Shown here: one piece after another, positions 50,583 through 63,620 of the stretch
Numbering within the stretch: position 1 is the first letter of the stretch
How the letters are laid out: the number at the start of each line of letters is the position of its first letter
NCBI GenBank assembly: GCA_023846275.1
Contig: CM043868.1
Location: forward strand, 1,321,153-1,385,152
Direction of reading: 5' to 3'
Length of the DNA stretch: 64,000 nt
DNA from: Vanilla planifolia
Lineage: Eukaryota; Streptophyta; Magnoliopsida; Asparagales; Orchidaceae
Notes under the pieces: model-generated
The model's database searches: none
Seen by the model: the letters and a program-made list of their open reading frames with translations, nothing else
Told to the model about the DNA's origin: nothing
Made by a program: the position numbers and the translations under genes

Positions 50583-50955
50583 GATGAAAGCATGATTGCT
50601 ATGAACATAACCATAATTTTATGTGATACTTCTTTTTAGTTGTTGATGATTTGTGATGCCAAGATTAATTATATGATAATTAATTTACAATGATGAACCC
50701 AAGAACTCTTAATGGAATATAAATTTTATTTGTGCAATTAGATCCTAAAATTAAGTCATGAACATTTTAGTAGGAATTTACCATTGTAGTCTAACCCAAT
50801 GATAATTCTTGTAGCTTATTAGCTTGGTTATGTGTCTTAATTAAGGCCAAAAGAGGCATGGTTGACATGTTAAGAGGATCTAGATGACTTCTATGGTGCT
50901 TTAGAGCTCTTGATTTCAAGATGAGAAGCTTGATAGAGCTCATGTTAAGCCTTAG

Positions 50956-52436
50956 ACGAAGGCCACGTTATGTCAAGAATCTTGCGTAAGCTAGCATGAT
51001 AGAATGGATTTTTGTTATAAGTGATAAGGGTTGAGGTTAGATTAGGTTTAGCATAGTAGGAATGCCATAATTACCTTGTGTGATTTAATATTAAAGGATG
51101 ATGATTTGGTCATCAAAGGTTAGAGGATGGTGAACCTAAATTAAAGTGAAGGAATAATTTAATTTTAGATTAGATCACTAGTTTGAAATTCAAAGTCTTT
51201 AGGGTTTGAAATTTATGAAGCTTAGGGTTTTAAATTTAAAGGCTATAGATTAAAAATTTAAAAGTGTAGAATTTAAAATTTCAATATATTAAGGTTTGGA
51301 ATTTAAATATTATTAAGGCAAAGGGTATCCCAAGAAATAGAGGTGTATTGGAATGAACCTTGGAAGCATACAAAGAAAAAGAATGATGATAACCTTGGTT
51401 TATACTTTTGATGAGGTTTATGTTATGAATATGCATGTGTCAACCTTAATGTAAGAATTAAGGTTAGTAACAAGAATCTATAGCACTTCATGAGACCTTG
51501 ATGATACCTTAGATTGATGGTCTTAGATTTGAGAGACTCTTATGTTAGATCCGAGGAGGAGTTTATGATTAAGAAAAGGTTTAGGTATGGCTTTACCAAA
51601 GGTGTAAAATTTGGCCAAAGTGCTAAAAATGCTTTAATGTGTTATGGCTAAACCCTAGGTATTGCTTGAATTGAGTACTATGAGTAGCTTCTTTATACGA
51701 AGGCCACGTTATGTCAACAATCTTGCGTAAGCTAGCATGATAGAATAGATTTTTGTTATAAGTGATAAGGGTTGAGGTTAGATTAGGTTTAGCATAGCAG
51801 GAATGCCATAATTACCTTGTGTGATTTAATATTAAAGGATGATGATTTAGTCATCAAAGGTTAGAGGATGGTGAACCTAAATTAAAGTGAAGGAATTTTA
51901 ATTTTAGATTAGGTCACTAGTTTGAAATTCAAAGTCTTTAGGATTTGAAATTTATGAAGCGTAGGGTTTTAAATTTAAAGGCTGTAGATTAAAAATTTAA
52001 AAGTGTAGAATTTAAAATTTCAATATATTAAGGTTTGGAATTTAAATATTATTAAGGCAAAGGGTATCCCAAGAAATAGAGGTGTATTGGAATGAACCTT
52101 GGAAGCATACAAAGAAAAAAGGATGATCATAACCTTGGTTTGTACTTTTGATGAGGTTTATGTTATGAATATGTATGTGTCAACCTTAATGTAAGAATTA
52201 AGCTTAGTAATAAGAATCTATAGCACTTCATGAGACTTTGATGATACCTTAGATTGATGGTTTTAGATTTGAGAGACTCTTATGTTAGATCCGACGAGGA
52301 GTTTATGATTAAGAAAAGGTTTAGGTATGGCTTTACCAAAGGTGTAAAATTTGGCCGAAGTGCTAAAAATGCTTTAATGTGTTATGGCTAAACCCTAGGT
52401 ATTGCTTGAATTGAGTACTATGAGTAGCTTCTTTAT
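50956..52436 (+). repeat. 741-bp head-to-tail tandem duplication
   Basis: Unit 1 is 50,956-51,696 and unit 2 is 51,697-52,436. Both run from 'acgaaggccacgttatgtca' to 'gagtagcttctttat'. By eye about 20 single-base differences and two small indels separate them (near 51,156/51,895 and 51,386/52,124), roughly 97% identity, far higher than between R1 copies. The duplication is therefore younger than the R1 insertion and confined to this copy. Confidence 0.95.
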
Positions 52437-54169
52437 GCACTTAAGCCATAGGTTGGACATCTTAGATGGTAGTCTAAGGATATTTGTAGCTCAAGAGAGG
52501 CCTTTTGGAAGCAATAATACCTAAGGTTTTCCCAAGAGGCTTAAAAGTCACTAATAAACTCATGTGAACCTAAGTTTTAAAGATTAGCTATGAATTAAAA
52601 GTTATGCCTAACTTTTAAAACCTAGGATTTAAACTTATGTGAAAGCCTAACTAAAAAAAGAGATCTTTGTAAGAGTTCAAACATGATTTGAAAGAAACCT
52701 AGGATAGTCAAAGGGTTATTTATGATTTTAGTGAAACCTTAGGCTACACAAAGAGATAATTATGATTTGGAAAAACATCCTAGGGTATCCCAAATAATTG
52801 AATTATGCTTTTGGTGGAAACCATAGAATGTCCAAGTAACTTATTAGGGTTTTGGTTGAAAACATAAGATCATTCTAGATAATAAATTAGGGGCCAAGGA
52901 ATATCCTATGTTAACCCCAAATAATTGGAAATAATTCTTTGAAATAATACGAATAAGATAAGCAAAGGAACCTTAAGGAGTTATGATGGTTGATGTAGTA
53001 GACCATAGTTTTTGGACTCAGAAGCCAAGGAATAAATGGGTCAATTAGTAGAATTTTCACAAGATAAGGTGGTAACTATTTTTCATAATTGGTAGAGTCT
53101 AAGGTTTTGGAGTGCCAAATCATGTGTTTAGAAATGCAAGTGTGGTTAAGATGCCATTTGGATATGTAGGACATCATATGCTAGTGTAGATGAGCTTGAG
53201 CATATGGTGGTTAATGCCACTTATTTGTTAAGGACTCCAAAAGTCTAAGAGGGTTTGTTCTACTAGACTAGCAAAGCCCCAATTATTGAAATTTTTATTA
53301 TATGATGATTATGGACTATAAGACCTTATTTTATGGTTCTTATGGCTTGGAGGGAGTATTAAATTACTAATAGGACACTTAACACCTAGTAAGTTACATG
53401 ATAGGTTGTTCTTTCATTGCATTAGCCTTGATTCTACTTTAATTTAGATTAGTAAGTAAAGGTACACTTATATGGTATCATTTTTAATATTGTTGATTAT
53501 GTTGTACTTGAACTAGATAGATATTCTTATTATGATATTTCTCATTATTTTTGTATCAAAACATGAGCATTCCTTATCAAGCTTTTTGCTCACTCATTAC
53601 ATTACATATTGGTCTTAGGAGTTGGGAACTTTCATAAGAGTAATAGTTAAGGTCATTAGAGTTAGTGCAACTGATAGTCTTGATAATTTAGCTCTACATC
53701 TCATGATATTTTAGTAATAGTGATGTTTTTTAATTCATAGTACACATATTTATATTTAATGGTTGTAATAAGCTTTTTATTATATACATTTGAAATGTGT
53801 TTAGTTTAGATTGTCTTTTTTATGATGGACTTAGGACTTCTAGAAAGCATATGAATTATATGATTTTTCTTTTGCATTATGATTCTGTATGGATTTATTT
53901 ATAGGTTTCTTTGGTATTATATACATGCCATTATATATTAGTAGGTTACCCTAACCTATGGTGAAGTAGTTTCTAAATTGACTTGATATCTCATTTGTAA
54001 AGGTACATGATTCATTTTAGGAAGCATGCTACAAGCATGTTGATGAAATTAAAGGATCATAACTCTTAGTTTGAAAGCTTAGAGTTTGAAAGATGGCTAG
54101 CAAAGTACATAGATTTTGTTTCACCCTAAGATTTAAAAACATATTGCTAAATTGGTGTGACAAAGCTCA

Positions 54170-55100
54170 TGAACTTTCAAAAATTTCTCTTTTCTTTCTA
54201 AAAAATAAAATCCAAGTAAACCTAAGTCATCTATAACTGCAAAAGCAAAACTTTTTTCTTCTTAGGCCTTATGGTTCTATGGGTCCAAATTCGTTTATGT
54301 AAGGACTTTATAAAGGTATTCTATTTTGAGATGTCGTTCTTATATTTGATTGGAAACCATAGTTTGTTAGCCTTCTTAATACAAGACACCAACGTACTCA
54401 TCTTTCCAATGCAATTCTAGAAGACATGTAATTAAGTTGGATTGACTAGTTTCTTAATGGTATTTGTGCTTGCATGAAAAAGAATCCAGTGCTAAACATT
54501 AGCATCATTAACTTTTGATGTAATGCAGTTAATGCTACTAGCTTCATCATTGCTCAGGTTTAACATGTAAGTTTTACTCTTTCTTGAGGCTACAACTAAT
54601 GGTTCATTTTTTTGCTAATCAAACATTATTTAAAATAAAAAATAATATAAAAACAATAAAACAATTGACTAATACAAATAAAATTATATTTTAGATCTTC
54701 CACTTATAAGACCATGCTAATAGATGTCAAGGGTTATCAAAACTACCTATGAAAATCAGACTCTTCTAGGAGTTACCACATGGGTGACTTCTTCATAATG
54801 ACTCTCACCTAGGTGGACATAGAAAGATTTTCCATCATATGCTAGCTAAACATAGAAGGATTTCCCATCATATGTCACAAACACCACTTATTGAAAGACC
54901 ATATACTCTCCTTAATCCTATTCATAACACATTTGTCTTCATCAAATGTGTTCTATTAAAGATTTTCTTCTTTAGTAATATAGATAAATATTTCTTTCTT
55001 CTCATCTTCACATGAGGTAGATTCATCTTCATAACTACAAGTTGCCTCCATCTCTTTCTTCTTTCTAAAGCTTCAAAACCTCTCAATCCTTTCAAGCAAC
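54170..55100 (-). mobile_element. Copia-3: gag end and integrase, upstream part
   Basis: Minus-strand translation gives an acidic 'EDESTSCEDEKKEI' segment (about 55,035-54,990), reminiscent of the acidic gag region of Sirevirus-type copia elements. Further on come 'PYINEFGPIEP' (about 54,300-54,265), matching family LHMDLFGPxRP, 'GLRRKKFCFC' and 'LRFTWILFF' (about 54,220-54,195), matching YSRFTWVLFL. These are the pre-integrase and first catalytic part of the integrase. It breaks off at about 54,170 and resumes at 48,400, so R1 copy 3 sits in the middle of the integrase. Stops and frameshifts are frequent. Confidence 0.8.
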
Positions 55101-55535
55101 TTAAGGCATTTGGAGTAAATGAGTTCTTACCTTTTGTATTTATGATAAAAAAATATCCTTTATCAAAAGGTTGGTCACTTTTTCTTCACTCTTTTTATGA
55201 TGCTTTAGATACAACATGATGTTTGAGTAATCTAGAAAAACCTTTATAAATAAGTCTTACCTTATTTTATTGGACGTACTAGTTTCTATGGATGACAATA
55301 GTCTCAAAGTGATGGTTTCATCCTTCTTCTTGCTCTTTAGTTTTCTACATTATTCTTGTCATCTTTGTAATGAGGTATCTTATTATAACTCTCACCTTTT
55401 GCTTGCCCATATACGACATGGATGACGAAGGAATGTGCTAACATCTAGAATATTTTGTTCTAAATTCATGCATATTATTATAGTTGACCTTTTTAGCTTA
55501 TGTTTTCCTACACTTACAATAAGGAAAAGTAATTA
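55101..55535. other. Probable Copia-3 5' region
   Basis: AT-rich, no readable domain; expected position of Copia-3 gag or its leader on the minus strand. Confidence 0.3.
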
Positions 55536-55539
55536 AAGT

Positions 55540-56567
55540 TAGGTTGACCAAGCACACTTTATTTTACCCAACCGTGAGGTAGAAGGATTTAAGGTGTAAT
55601 GCATTTGCTTTTATTTAGCTCTATTAAAGATAATTCTTATTGAGCCCCATGAGAGATAGTTTTATTTAGCCCATTGAGAGGATGATTTGTATTAAGCTCA
55701 AAGTGGGGACATTTGCATGTCAATCTTTATGAGGGGATAATAACACATTGAACCCCTTCTAAGAATAATAGATGTTCCAATGTATGATGGGGGAATGACA
55801 TATGTTAAGGACTCTTGGAAGCTTATATGGTAGTTCCATGTGCTTGGGTGTACCAAATCATGTGATGATATAAGTGTGTAAAACATTATGCTATGACTTT
55901 TAGTAACTTAGAGAGATATAAATTATTAATGAGACACTTAGCATCAATTTAGTTAGAACATAATATCAGGAATTATCCAAATTTTAAGGTTAATAATCTA
56001 CTATACATTTGTATGACATCTCTAATTATGATATACGTCATATATTACTTATATTAATTTGATATAGTACCTTGTCACTATATTTTCAATTTTATAATAT
56101 GACTTGAGAATTCTATATTAGGCTTTGGCTCACTCCCCATATTTTTATATGTAGGTTTAAATAGATAGGAGCTTTTCTAGGATCCAAAGACTGGGGTTAT
56201 TTGTTTGATCATTTGGTACTTCATTAATTTTATTTGTATCTTTACTTAGTGGTAGCAATGTTGATCTTATGACTCCAATAGTGTAATTTGATAGACTTTT
56301 AGTTCTATCAAACTTTATTATTAGATTTTTATTATTGGACTCTTATAATGATTCTTTTATTATCTATTATAACAAAGATTAGATTTATGGAAATTGTGAG
56401 AGGCACATTTTAAATATGATGATCAAATTAGGAGATCACAACTTTAGTTTCAATATTAAGCTAGGTGAGTTAAAGGTAGCTGGCCATGTGCATTGATTGG
56501 TATATGATTTCTTGTTGCACTTTGGAATTTTTATGAAAAGAAAATTGCCAAAAACCTTGGGTATGCT
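55540..56567 (+). repeat. R1 dispersed repeat, copy 4 (3' third only)
   Basis: Contains the R1 minisatellite, 'attaatgagacacttagca' (55,929), 'ggctttggctcactcccc' (56,122), 'taggagcttttctagg' (56,174) and the terminal block 'ttgttgcactttgg' (56,512) to 'ccttgggtatgct' (56,567). It aligns best with the end of copy 2. The left part of R1 is missing. Confidence 0.65.
55624..55756 (+). repeat. ~27-bp minisatellite inside R1 copy 4
   Basis: Five imperfect units of about 25-29 bp with 'ttattgag', 'ttatttag', 'tattaag' and 'cattgaa' words at unit ends (55,644, 55,669, 55,696, 55,752). It corresponds to the array at 15,657-15,819. Confidence 0.7.
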
Positions 56568-58600
56568 AAACATCATATTAGATTCTAGGTTGAGTGTAGT
56601 GAAAACATATTTAGAATAAGTCATGGGAACACACAAGACATATCGTTCCAAATGTGCTCTTAGTTTTTGCCCTTTAATAACTTTTGTGTGTCATATTTCT
56701 TGGTAGATATGGTTAAGACATTTAAAGCTATTATGGGAGACTCATTGGGTATTGATTCTATCCATGGAGATCCCATGATTAATCTACCATCTTGGGCTAT
56801 TAATTCTCAAGTATAGCATAAGTCTTGAGGGGAATGCTAGTTGGATTCATTAATCAAGATGAGGCCATGATATTTGTAGCTTTTTCTAACTTAATAGTAC
56901 CTTATGACTGGTTAGCTATATCTTAGGGTTGTTTGAAGCATTTGGGTGTCAAGCAAAGTGAAGGTCATGCATGTAGCATTAGTCTTGGATGGTAAGATAA
57001 CTACTTGGTGGCATAGATAGCATAAGCTATGTTTGAAGATAACCTTAATAGAAACTTTAATATCTTACTTTTCACTTAAAAACATTGGTTTTATTAAACA
57101 ACAATTACACCATATAATGGATTAACTAATGGTCTATGAATTGATTATAAAACCATCTAACAAAATGTTTATTGCTATGGGAAGATTGAGCTTGCCTAAT
57201 AGGACCATTCCATGTTTTAATCAAATGTTCATTGTAAATATTGATATCTAATAATAGACAATTAGGATTTCTAGGTCATCTTAAATTTAACAAAAATTAG
57301 AATCAAATAGCCTTAATGTCATTAATAAGTCACAAAGTTATTATTATCTATAAATACACCATTCCTAAACCTAATTTGAGGTTAACCATTGTTGAGCCAT
57401 TATTGAATAAATAAAATAATATTGAACATCTTCATCTAGCCTTCTCTACATGTCAAAATCATTTAGGCTAAAATAAAGGACGTAATGAGCTTAAGATAAT
57501 GGAACTTAATGTGTTTTATTATGAAATTCTCATCAAAATATTTTTTTTAATTTTATGTCATTTTATACTATGTTTCAGAACTACCATCAAAACTAAGTTT
57601 TTGGGTACATGTGTTATAATTGAGCTTGCGATCGTATTTTGAGTTTTACTTTATTTTCATTGAGAAACATATTGTAATGATCTTTTGCACCAAGATACCC
57701 TAGATTTGCTTTGACTTTCATTGTTGTAGGTTCTATTGTGTAGTGATTGGTGTATTTACATCTTTAAAAGATAGAACACCTTATCATTGTTCTCTTTTGT
57801 TCAAGGGTGATCATTAATCATTTTCAAAAAGAGAATTCGTGCTTTTATATAATTTGAAGTGCTAGAATTATAGAAAAGTATTAAATATCATTTTGAGTTT
57901 CCAACTAAGAAAATTGGTACATCACAATGTTAGAAATTCTTTGGGGAATGAACACAAGAAGAAGATAAACATGCACGATTAAATTCTCTTGCACATTGTG
58001 TTCTTTATCATACATTTTCTATTGCTACATTTGAATGAATTATTAAGGCAATTAAGAAGATGATCAGGAAAGAGATAGGAAGGTAAGTGAGCTATTGAGA
58101 TGTTCACTAGAGAAGAGCTACAACTACAACATTTCCTAGATGGAAAATAAGGTTTGGAAATAGATGATAAAATGTAGACCATGATAAGATCAAACCAATT
58201 AAAGAAATTATAGAACAAGATGCTCTAGACTTCTCACCTTGATTTCCATCAGAAAATGGAATTAATGAAAGAAGAATGTAGAAGGAGCTAGGAGAAGAAT
58301 TGTAGTTGAATGACATCCCATTAAAAGAAGTAATGAGAAAAATGTTGCAAATCAAACTAGTTGATGACCAGGCAGTGATTAATAAAGATATCACATACGT
58401 AAGGGATTCTTATCAAACTCAGAGACCACAACTTAGCATAAAACTCAATCCTCTTTGTACATCTAGATTCTGAAGATTTTGTATTGAAATTCCATGAAAA
58501 AACTATGAAAATGTCTTTAATACCTTTGGCACAAGATGATTTCACTTATCTAAAGAAGAAGGCCTAAGAAAAGTAAAAACATCACTAAATAACATACTAA
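56568..58600. other. Intergenic DNA, nothing recognised
   Basis: About 2 kb. Plus-strand sequence at 58.2-58.6 kb lies where ORF1 of LINE-D would be expected, but no DUF4283 or zinc-knuckle motif was readable. Short minus-strand open frames at 57,979-58,545 have no family match. Confidence 0.4.
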
Positions 58601-58619
58601 TCTAAAAGGGAATCATAGA

Positions 58620-59836
58620 CGTTTTGAGAACAATACAAATTATTGCATGAAATCTTTCAAATGGATAACATACTCATTATGAATATTAAGGGCACTACAA
58701 ATTAATAATCTATTAATAAACTAAAAAAATAATAGAAAAGTAAAAAAAATAGTCTTTTTAGCTCTACTAGAATCGATGGCAAAAAATAATAAAACAATTA
58801 CAACACTTGGCTTTTAAGTTAGTTTAAGACCAACATATCTACAACAAATCAAACAAAATTTGATTACTCTAGTAGAATAATATTCAGTGTTGTACAATAT
58901 GTGAAGATGATCAGCTAAAAAATATCATAGTTATTAAGAAAGTGTTGGTCTCAAGTAACACAAAGGTGAACCTAAAAGTTCTAAAATATCAACGCAAAAG
59001 CTATGGAGCAAGATCACTAATAGTTTTGTTAATCATAGCACATCATGGTTAATGGGAGGTGACTTTAATGTCGTTGCTTCAATTGATGAAACATTAACAT
59101 AACAGCTATAAAGGAGTTTAAGGATTGCATCAATCAATGTGGCCTATTTGAGATTCCTTTTAAGGGTTTACCACACACTTGGGATGGAAAAAGAAAGGGT
59201 AAATGGTTTTGAAAGTCTTGGATAAGGTAATTTAAATAAATCTTGGATGGATAACAACTAAATTACAATTGGTTTGCATTTAAGCTCGATGAAGTTTAAT
59301 AATTTTACTTTTCTCTACATATCTCAATTGAATAATTCATTGGTCCACGACAATTCAAATTTGAAAACTATATGGATTTCACATCCTATCTAATTCAAAT
59401 TGATTGAGTACAATTGGACAAATCCTATACACTCAACTAGCAAGTAGGCACTGGGTTTCAAGCTTTGAAGGCTGAAACAATGTCAAACCATGGTATAAGA
59501 CAATTTTTGGGAATAAATTTTAGAATATTAAGGAAGCTGGAAAGGAACTTAGGAATTTTGAAATCAAATTTGGGGTAAGTGATTTAAAAAAGACAACATC
59601 AAACTGAATGCTGCTAACCAACATCTTATGGATGAGTTTAGCAAGGAAGAAAACTCCTAGCATAAAAAAAACAAGTGTTAAAAGGTTACTATTGATAAAA
59701 AATAGAAAATTTTTCCATTCTTTAGTCAATGAAAGACATTTAAAACTCTATATCTCTATGATTAAAGGAAAAGATGACAAATAATCTCAAGTTAAGAGTA
59801 ATTACTACATATTGCTATATAAAACTTCAAAGAATT
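58620..59836 (+). mobile_element. LINE-D: LINE endonuclease remnant
   Basis: Plus-strand translation gives the APE-type endonuclease of an L1 ORF2: 'SSWLMGGDFNVVASIDE' (59,039-59,090; family PWLxGGDFNxIxxxxE), 'AIKEFKDCINQCGLFEIPFK' (59,107-59,166) and 'GLPHTWDGKRKGKW' (family GxxFTWxN). 'GPRQFKFENY' (about 59,342; RPFxFExxW) follows, then 'FFHSLVNERHLKLYI' (about 59,711). The endonuclease nicks the target DNA in LINE insertion. The element ends near 59,836, before the RT, precisely where R1 copy 6 begins. Decayed by stops. Confidence 0.85.
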
Positions 59837-62800
59837 ATCAAACCATTTTTTTCCAAAACCATGAGTATAACTAAATCAAATGATTATGATATCAAAACAT
59901 ACATATAATTTACAATGTAGCAATCTACAAAATGTGAACATTATAAGGTTTCAAAAATTTTTCTTTGTCCACAAAACGAAAGCATAAATAAATAATATCC
60001 ACATAAAATTAATAAAATCTCTTAATTCAAATCAAACCTAAGACAACACCATGATTAACTTCCAAAGTACAAAAAATACATAATAAAAAACTACTAAATC
60101 TAATATAATAGTCTGATACAGTCATACATCCAATAGAATAAAACTGATGACATATAAAATAAAAAACTATTATTAATAATAATGAAATACAAAAATATAG
60201 ATCATCTAATAGATGCACTAACTTTGGTAATCTCTAGTATGACTACCAGTCCACTCCTAGCTCTTTTATCTAAAAAAATAAAAAAGGTGATCCAAGAGAC
60301 TCAATAAAGAATCCTTAATCCATTTTACAAAACTAATAGGAAATATCCAAGAAGTATGTATGTAACAACTATGTAAATTATGTAAATAAATGACTTTAGT
60401 TTTTAACTACAATAAGGATATAAACTTCTATAAGCTAAGTTAATACTTTTTCTTATAATGTGGCTAACCAAAGATTTAGTGTCCATCCCTGACGTAATAT
60501 AAGCTTCTATCTAAGAGAATTATGATAAAACCTAATACTTTTATCACTTCACATAATCTAACATTCTACAAGATATTACAAATCGCATAGGCCAACTTTG
60601 TAGGGTTCAAGGAGTCCTCAACAATCATGTGTATTGCCTTCAAACATAACACATAATGAGATTATCCATGCATCTAAATATGTATTTATTCCCTCCGGTG
60701 ATTATTTTACAATTGCTTCTAGCATATCCTAGGGAGTTTTATCATGTGACCTAACATTCCTCTTATAGGCTTAACCAGCCATGTATAACTACCACTACGC
60801 TAAAGGGGTAAAGTAGCTTCTTACATATTTATTAAGTGGGAGTGCATGATTAAGGGTCCATTACACTGAAATAAATTATAATCTTAAATTGTATCATCGT
60901 ATTAGCTCTAATCCATTACAACCTAATGTCAATTAGATTTTTGTAGCTTGGAATATAACATGTAGAAAGTTCTTATTATAAATAACAACCTAATAAGTAA
61001 AGGGTTTCTCTTAACTCTAAATCAATAATTTAACACTCTATATATCTTGAATGAGTCAATTTTAAATTATCTAAGGTTATCATTATCTAAATTCCTTAAG
61101 GTTTTCACTAAACTTCAACTCAATTAGTTAGAATATCTTAATCCAATTTTTTATTTTTTTTTCTTACCTTGATTTCATATAAGACCTTACCTTTTATGTC
61201 TAACCTTATTATTCACAAAGTCTTAGATTTTACCTTTTTATTCTATATATAGCAAATTACCATTACAACATTCACATATGTATTACTAGTGACCCTTATG
61301 TCTCTAATGCAACCTCAAATCACAATACCCATCCTAACATCTCTCTTGAGCCACTATATATTTCCTAAATCATATCAAGGGTGTCATCATATAGCCTATG
61401 AGCTTAAATAGAGTCAATAATGGTCTTACAAAAACAAACTTGTTCATCCTAAGTGTCTTGTTAACATCTTTATCTCATTGCTTATAAGTATGAATCTAGC
61501 ATATTCCTGAGTCTTATTCTAAGTCATTCTATCATCTTCTATTCTAAGTCATTTTATCATCTTCTAAGGTCTTGATAGAGAGTTACTACATAAAGTTTTA
61601 CTTACAAGTTGTATAAATGTTTAATAATAGTATTTTCTTAGTACAACACTAGAACCTTCTATTATTGGTTTGTTTCCTATGGATTGTTCCTAAGCCTTTA
61701 AGCCTATGTTAAATTCTATGAATTCCTTACATAGAGGTATTCATGTACCCTAAAGTTTTTTAAATCTTACAAGTATTTATCCATAAGATCTTGAACTCTA
61801 ACCTTAACATCACTTTTAACTAAACTCTTTGCTTACTAATCATATATATTCTCAACCTAACATTCTTATAAGTTCCCAAATGAAGTTGTTCAAGGCTTCC
61901 CAAAAAGAAACCAAGGGCCACACATGCCATAGAAGCCATTTAGGTTCTCTTAAAGGTTAAACTCATATGTTCCATGACTTAACCAATACATTTCCTACTT
62001 TCTAAGCATACCAAAGGTAATGTAATAATTGACCACAAAAGTTTTAGAGTTTGGCTATATTTCCAAGTTCCAAATCATGGTTCGTCTTTCTATTTCAAAC
62101 TTTAAATTATTTATATAACATGTGGCATGTTTTTTGCATGATTTTGTAAGATAATTGCTAATTCATATCATGTCATGAAGTGAAATAACATGTATCTTCC
62201 AGTTGATCAAGCTTTTCTATTTCTTATGAGATACAACTTGGAAGAACATTTACATACAAGCAGGGAGTTTAACATACTACAAAGAAATTATAAGACAATA
62301 AAGCTAACAAATCTTGATTTTGAGAGCCATACACATTAAATTTTTCTTTTTCATGGTTTGACGATTTTATAACACCAATCATATTAAATCTTACATATTT
62401 CATACCTATTTATACTATCAACAAGGCTTCAAAATTAGCAAACATCATGTCTCAATTATAACATCATTTGCATCCATAAATTGTCATTCCAAGTCAAGCT
62501 ATTCCTTTTCTCAATAAGAAAGGTTAAACATGTGAGCATATGAACATAAATTTCACTTACATCCATGGTTTGTTAAATATCACAAATTCCTACCTAGTTT
62601 CCTTTGAAAATTTGCACCAAAACGTAATGATAAGTGTTTAAATCCTATTAAAAATTCTCTTTAGTCATAAGAATAAGTTGTTTTCCCTTTTTTAAACATG
62701 GTTTATGGAAAAAATTGACAAGCTTTTAACCAAATTGTTTCCAAAGATTCCTTATGAAATTTAAACAAGATAATTTCTTTTCATTCTTCCTTAGATCATC

Positions 62801-63620
62801 GCTAACTTTATTGTATGTACTCCAGGGTCAACCTACATGGAAACTTGTATGGAGTACTTCTCCTTGGTTATGTCTTTTCTTTCTTTAAAACTTGAATCCT
62901 ACTGCTTTGTCCTCATGACTTGTCTTGCTTTCCTCCTTTATATTCTCTTGATTGACCATTCGAATTCCCCTTTTGTAGCTAGTTTTTTTAAAAACCCTTA
63001 CAATAATGTCTTAAAGGATTAAATAACCTCAAACAAACCTCCTTAATTTAAGAATTTTCTTAATTATAAATTGGCTTAGGGGTTGATGTAAGCCATGATT
63101 CACCAATTAAAGTTAAACATCTTCTATATAGCCCATTTTTGCTAGAAATATCTTGCCCCTAAAATTTAGAGATCTAAGTAAGGTATCGCTAAAATATTAT
63201 TCCACATTTATTTTTTCTTTCCAATTTATTTTTTATTAAGATATTCCTTCTTGCATCATATATTTCTTTCCATTTTAATCCTTTTATATCCACCAAAAAC
63301 TTCTATTTTGAAGAATCTTATCCATATCTTTGTTTTGCATTCATGGTTATATAAGAATAAGGAAAAGAGAAGAAATTAATAATATGGACAAAATTATAAT
63401 GCATTTTTGAAAGCATTAAGCAAATCTTTTCACGGCTTATGCGGTGCAACTTTAGTCTTGTTATTCAACCAAACCTTCCAAATCTATGATTTCAAATTTC
63501 AAAATTTAGTTTACTAATTTTCAAATTTTAAAATATTCAATTCAAATTTAAAATTTTAGTTAACAAGGAAATACATACATTTTTTTAGCCAAATTGCAAT
63601 AAATTGGCCAAGAATGTTTC
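59837..63620 (-). repeat. R1 dispersed repeat, copy 6 (minus strand)
   Basis: It aligns collinearly with copy 5: 'accatgagtataactaaatc' (59,860) with 'accatgagtgcaaccaaatc' (32,816), 'gttcaaggagtcctcaacaa' (60,606) with 'gttctaagagtccttaacaa' (33,082), 'ttatataacatgtggcat' (62,111; 34,521), 'gtcttgctttcctcc' (62,921) with 'gtttcttgctttcctcc' (35,218), and the AT-rich block (63,480). An open 61-codon frame at 62,837-63,022 has no recognised product. Confidence 0.65.

Larger units (their letters stand above)
48401..54169 (+). repeat. R1 dispersed repeat, copy 3 (interrupted)
   Basis: The most complete R1 copy, inserted in Copia-3. From the left: a purine-rich block with 'gctatataaagtatcc' (48,740) and 'cttggagtaag' (48,870); 'tctagatgacttctatgg' (50,880); an AAATTTAAA-rich block (51,190); 'accatagaatgtccaag' (52,820); 'gagtgccaaatcatgtg' (53,108); 'ctaataggacacttaaca' (53,368); 'gctcactcatt' (53,588); and a terminal block ending 'ttggtgtgaca' near 54,169, where copia sequence resumes. 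It contains a truncated LINE (50,179-50,567) and a 741-bp tandem duplication. No protein-coding capacity was found. The left boundary is uncertain by about 150 bp. Confidence 0.6.
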
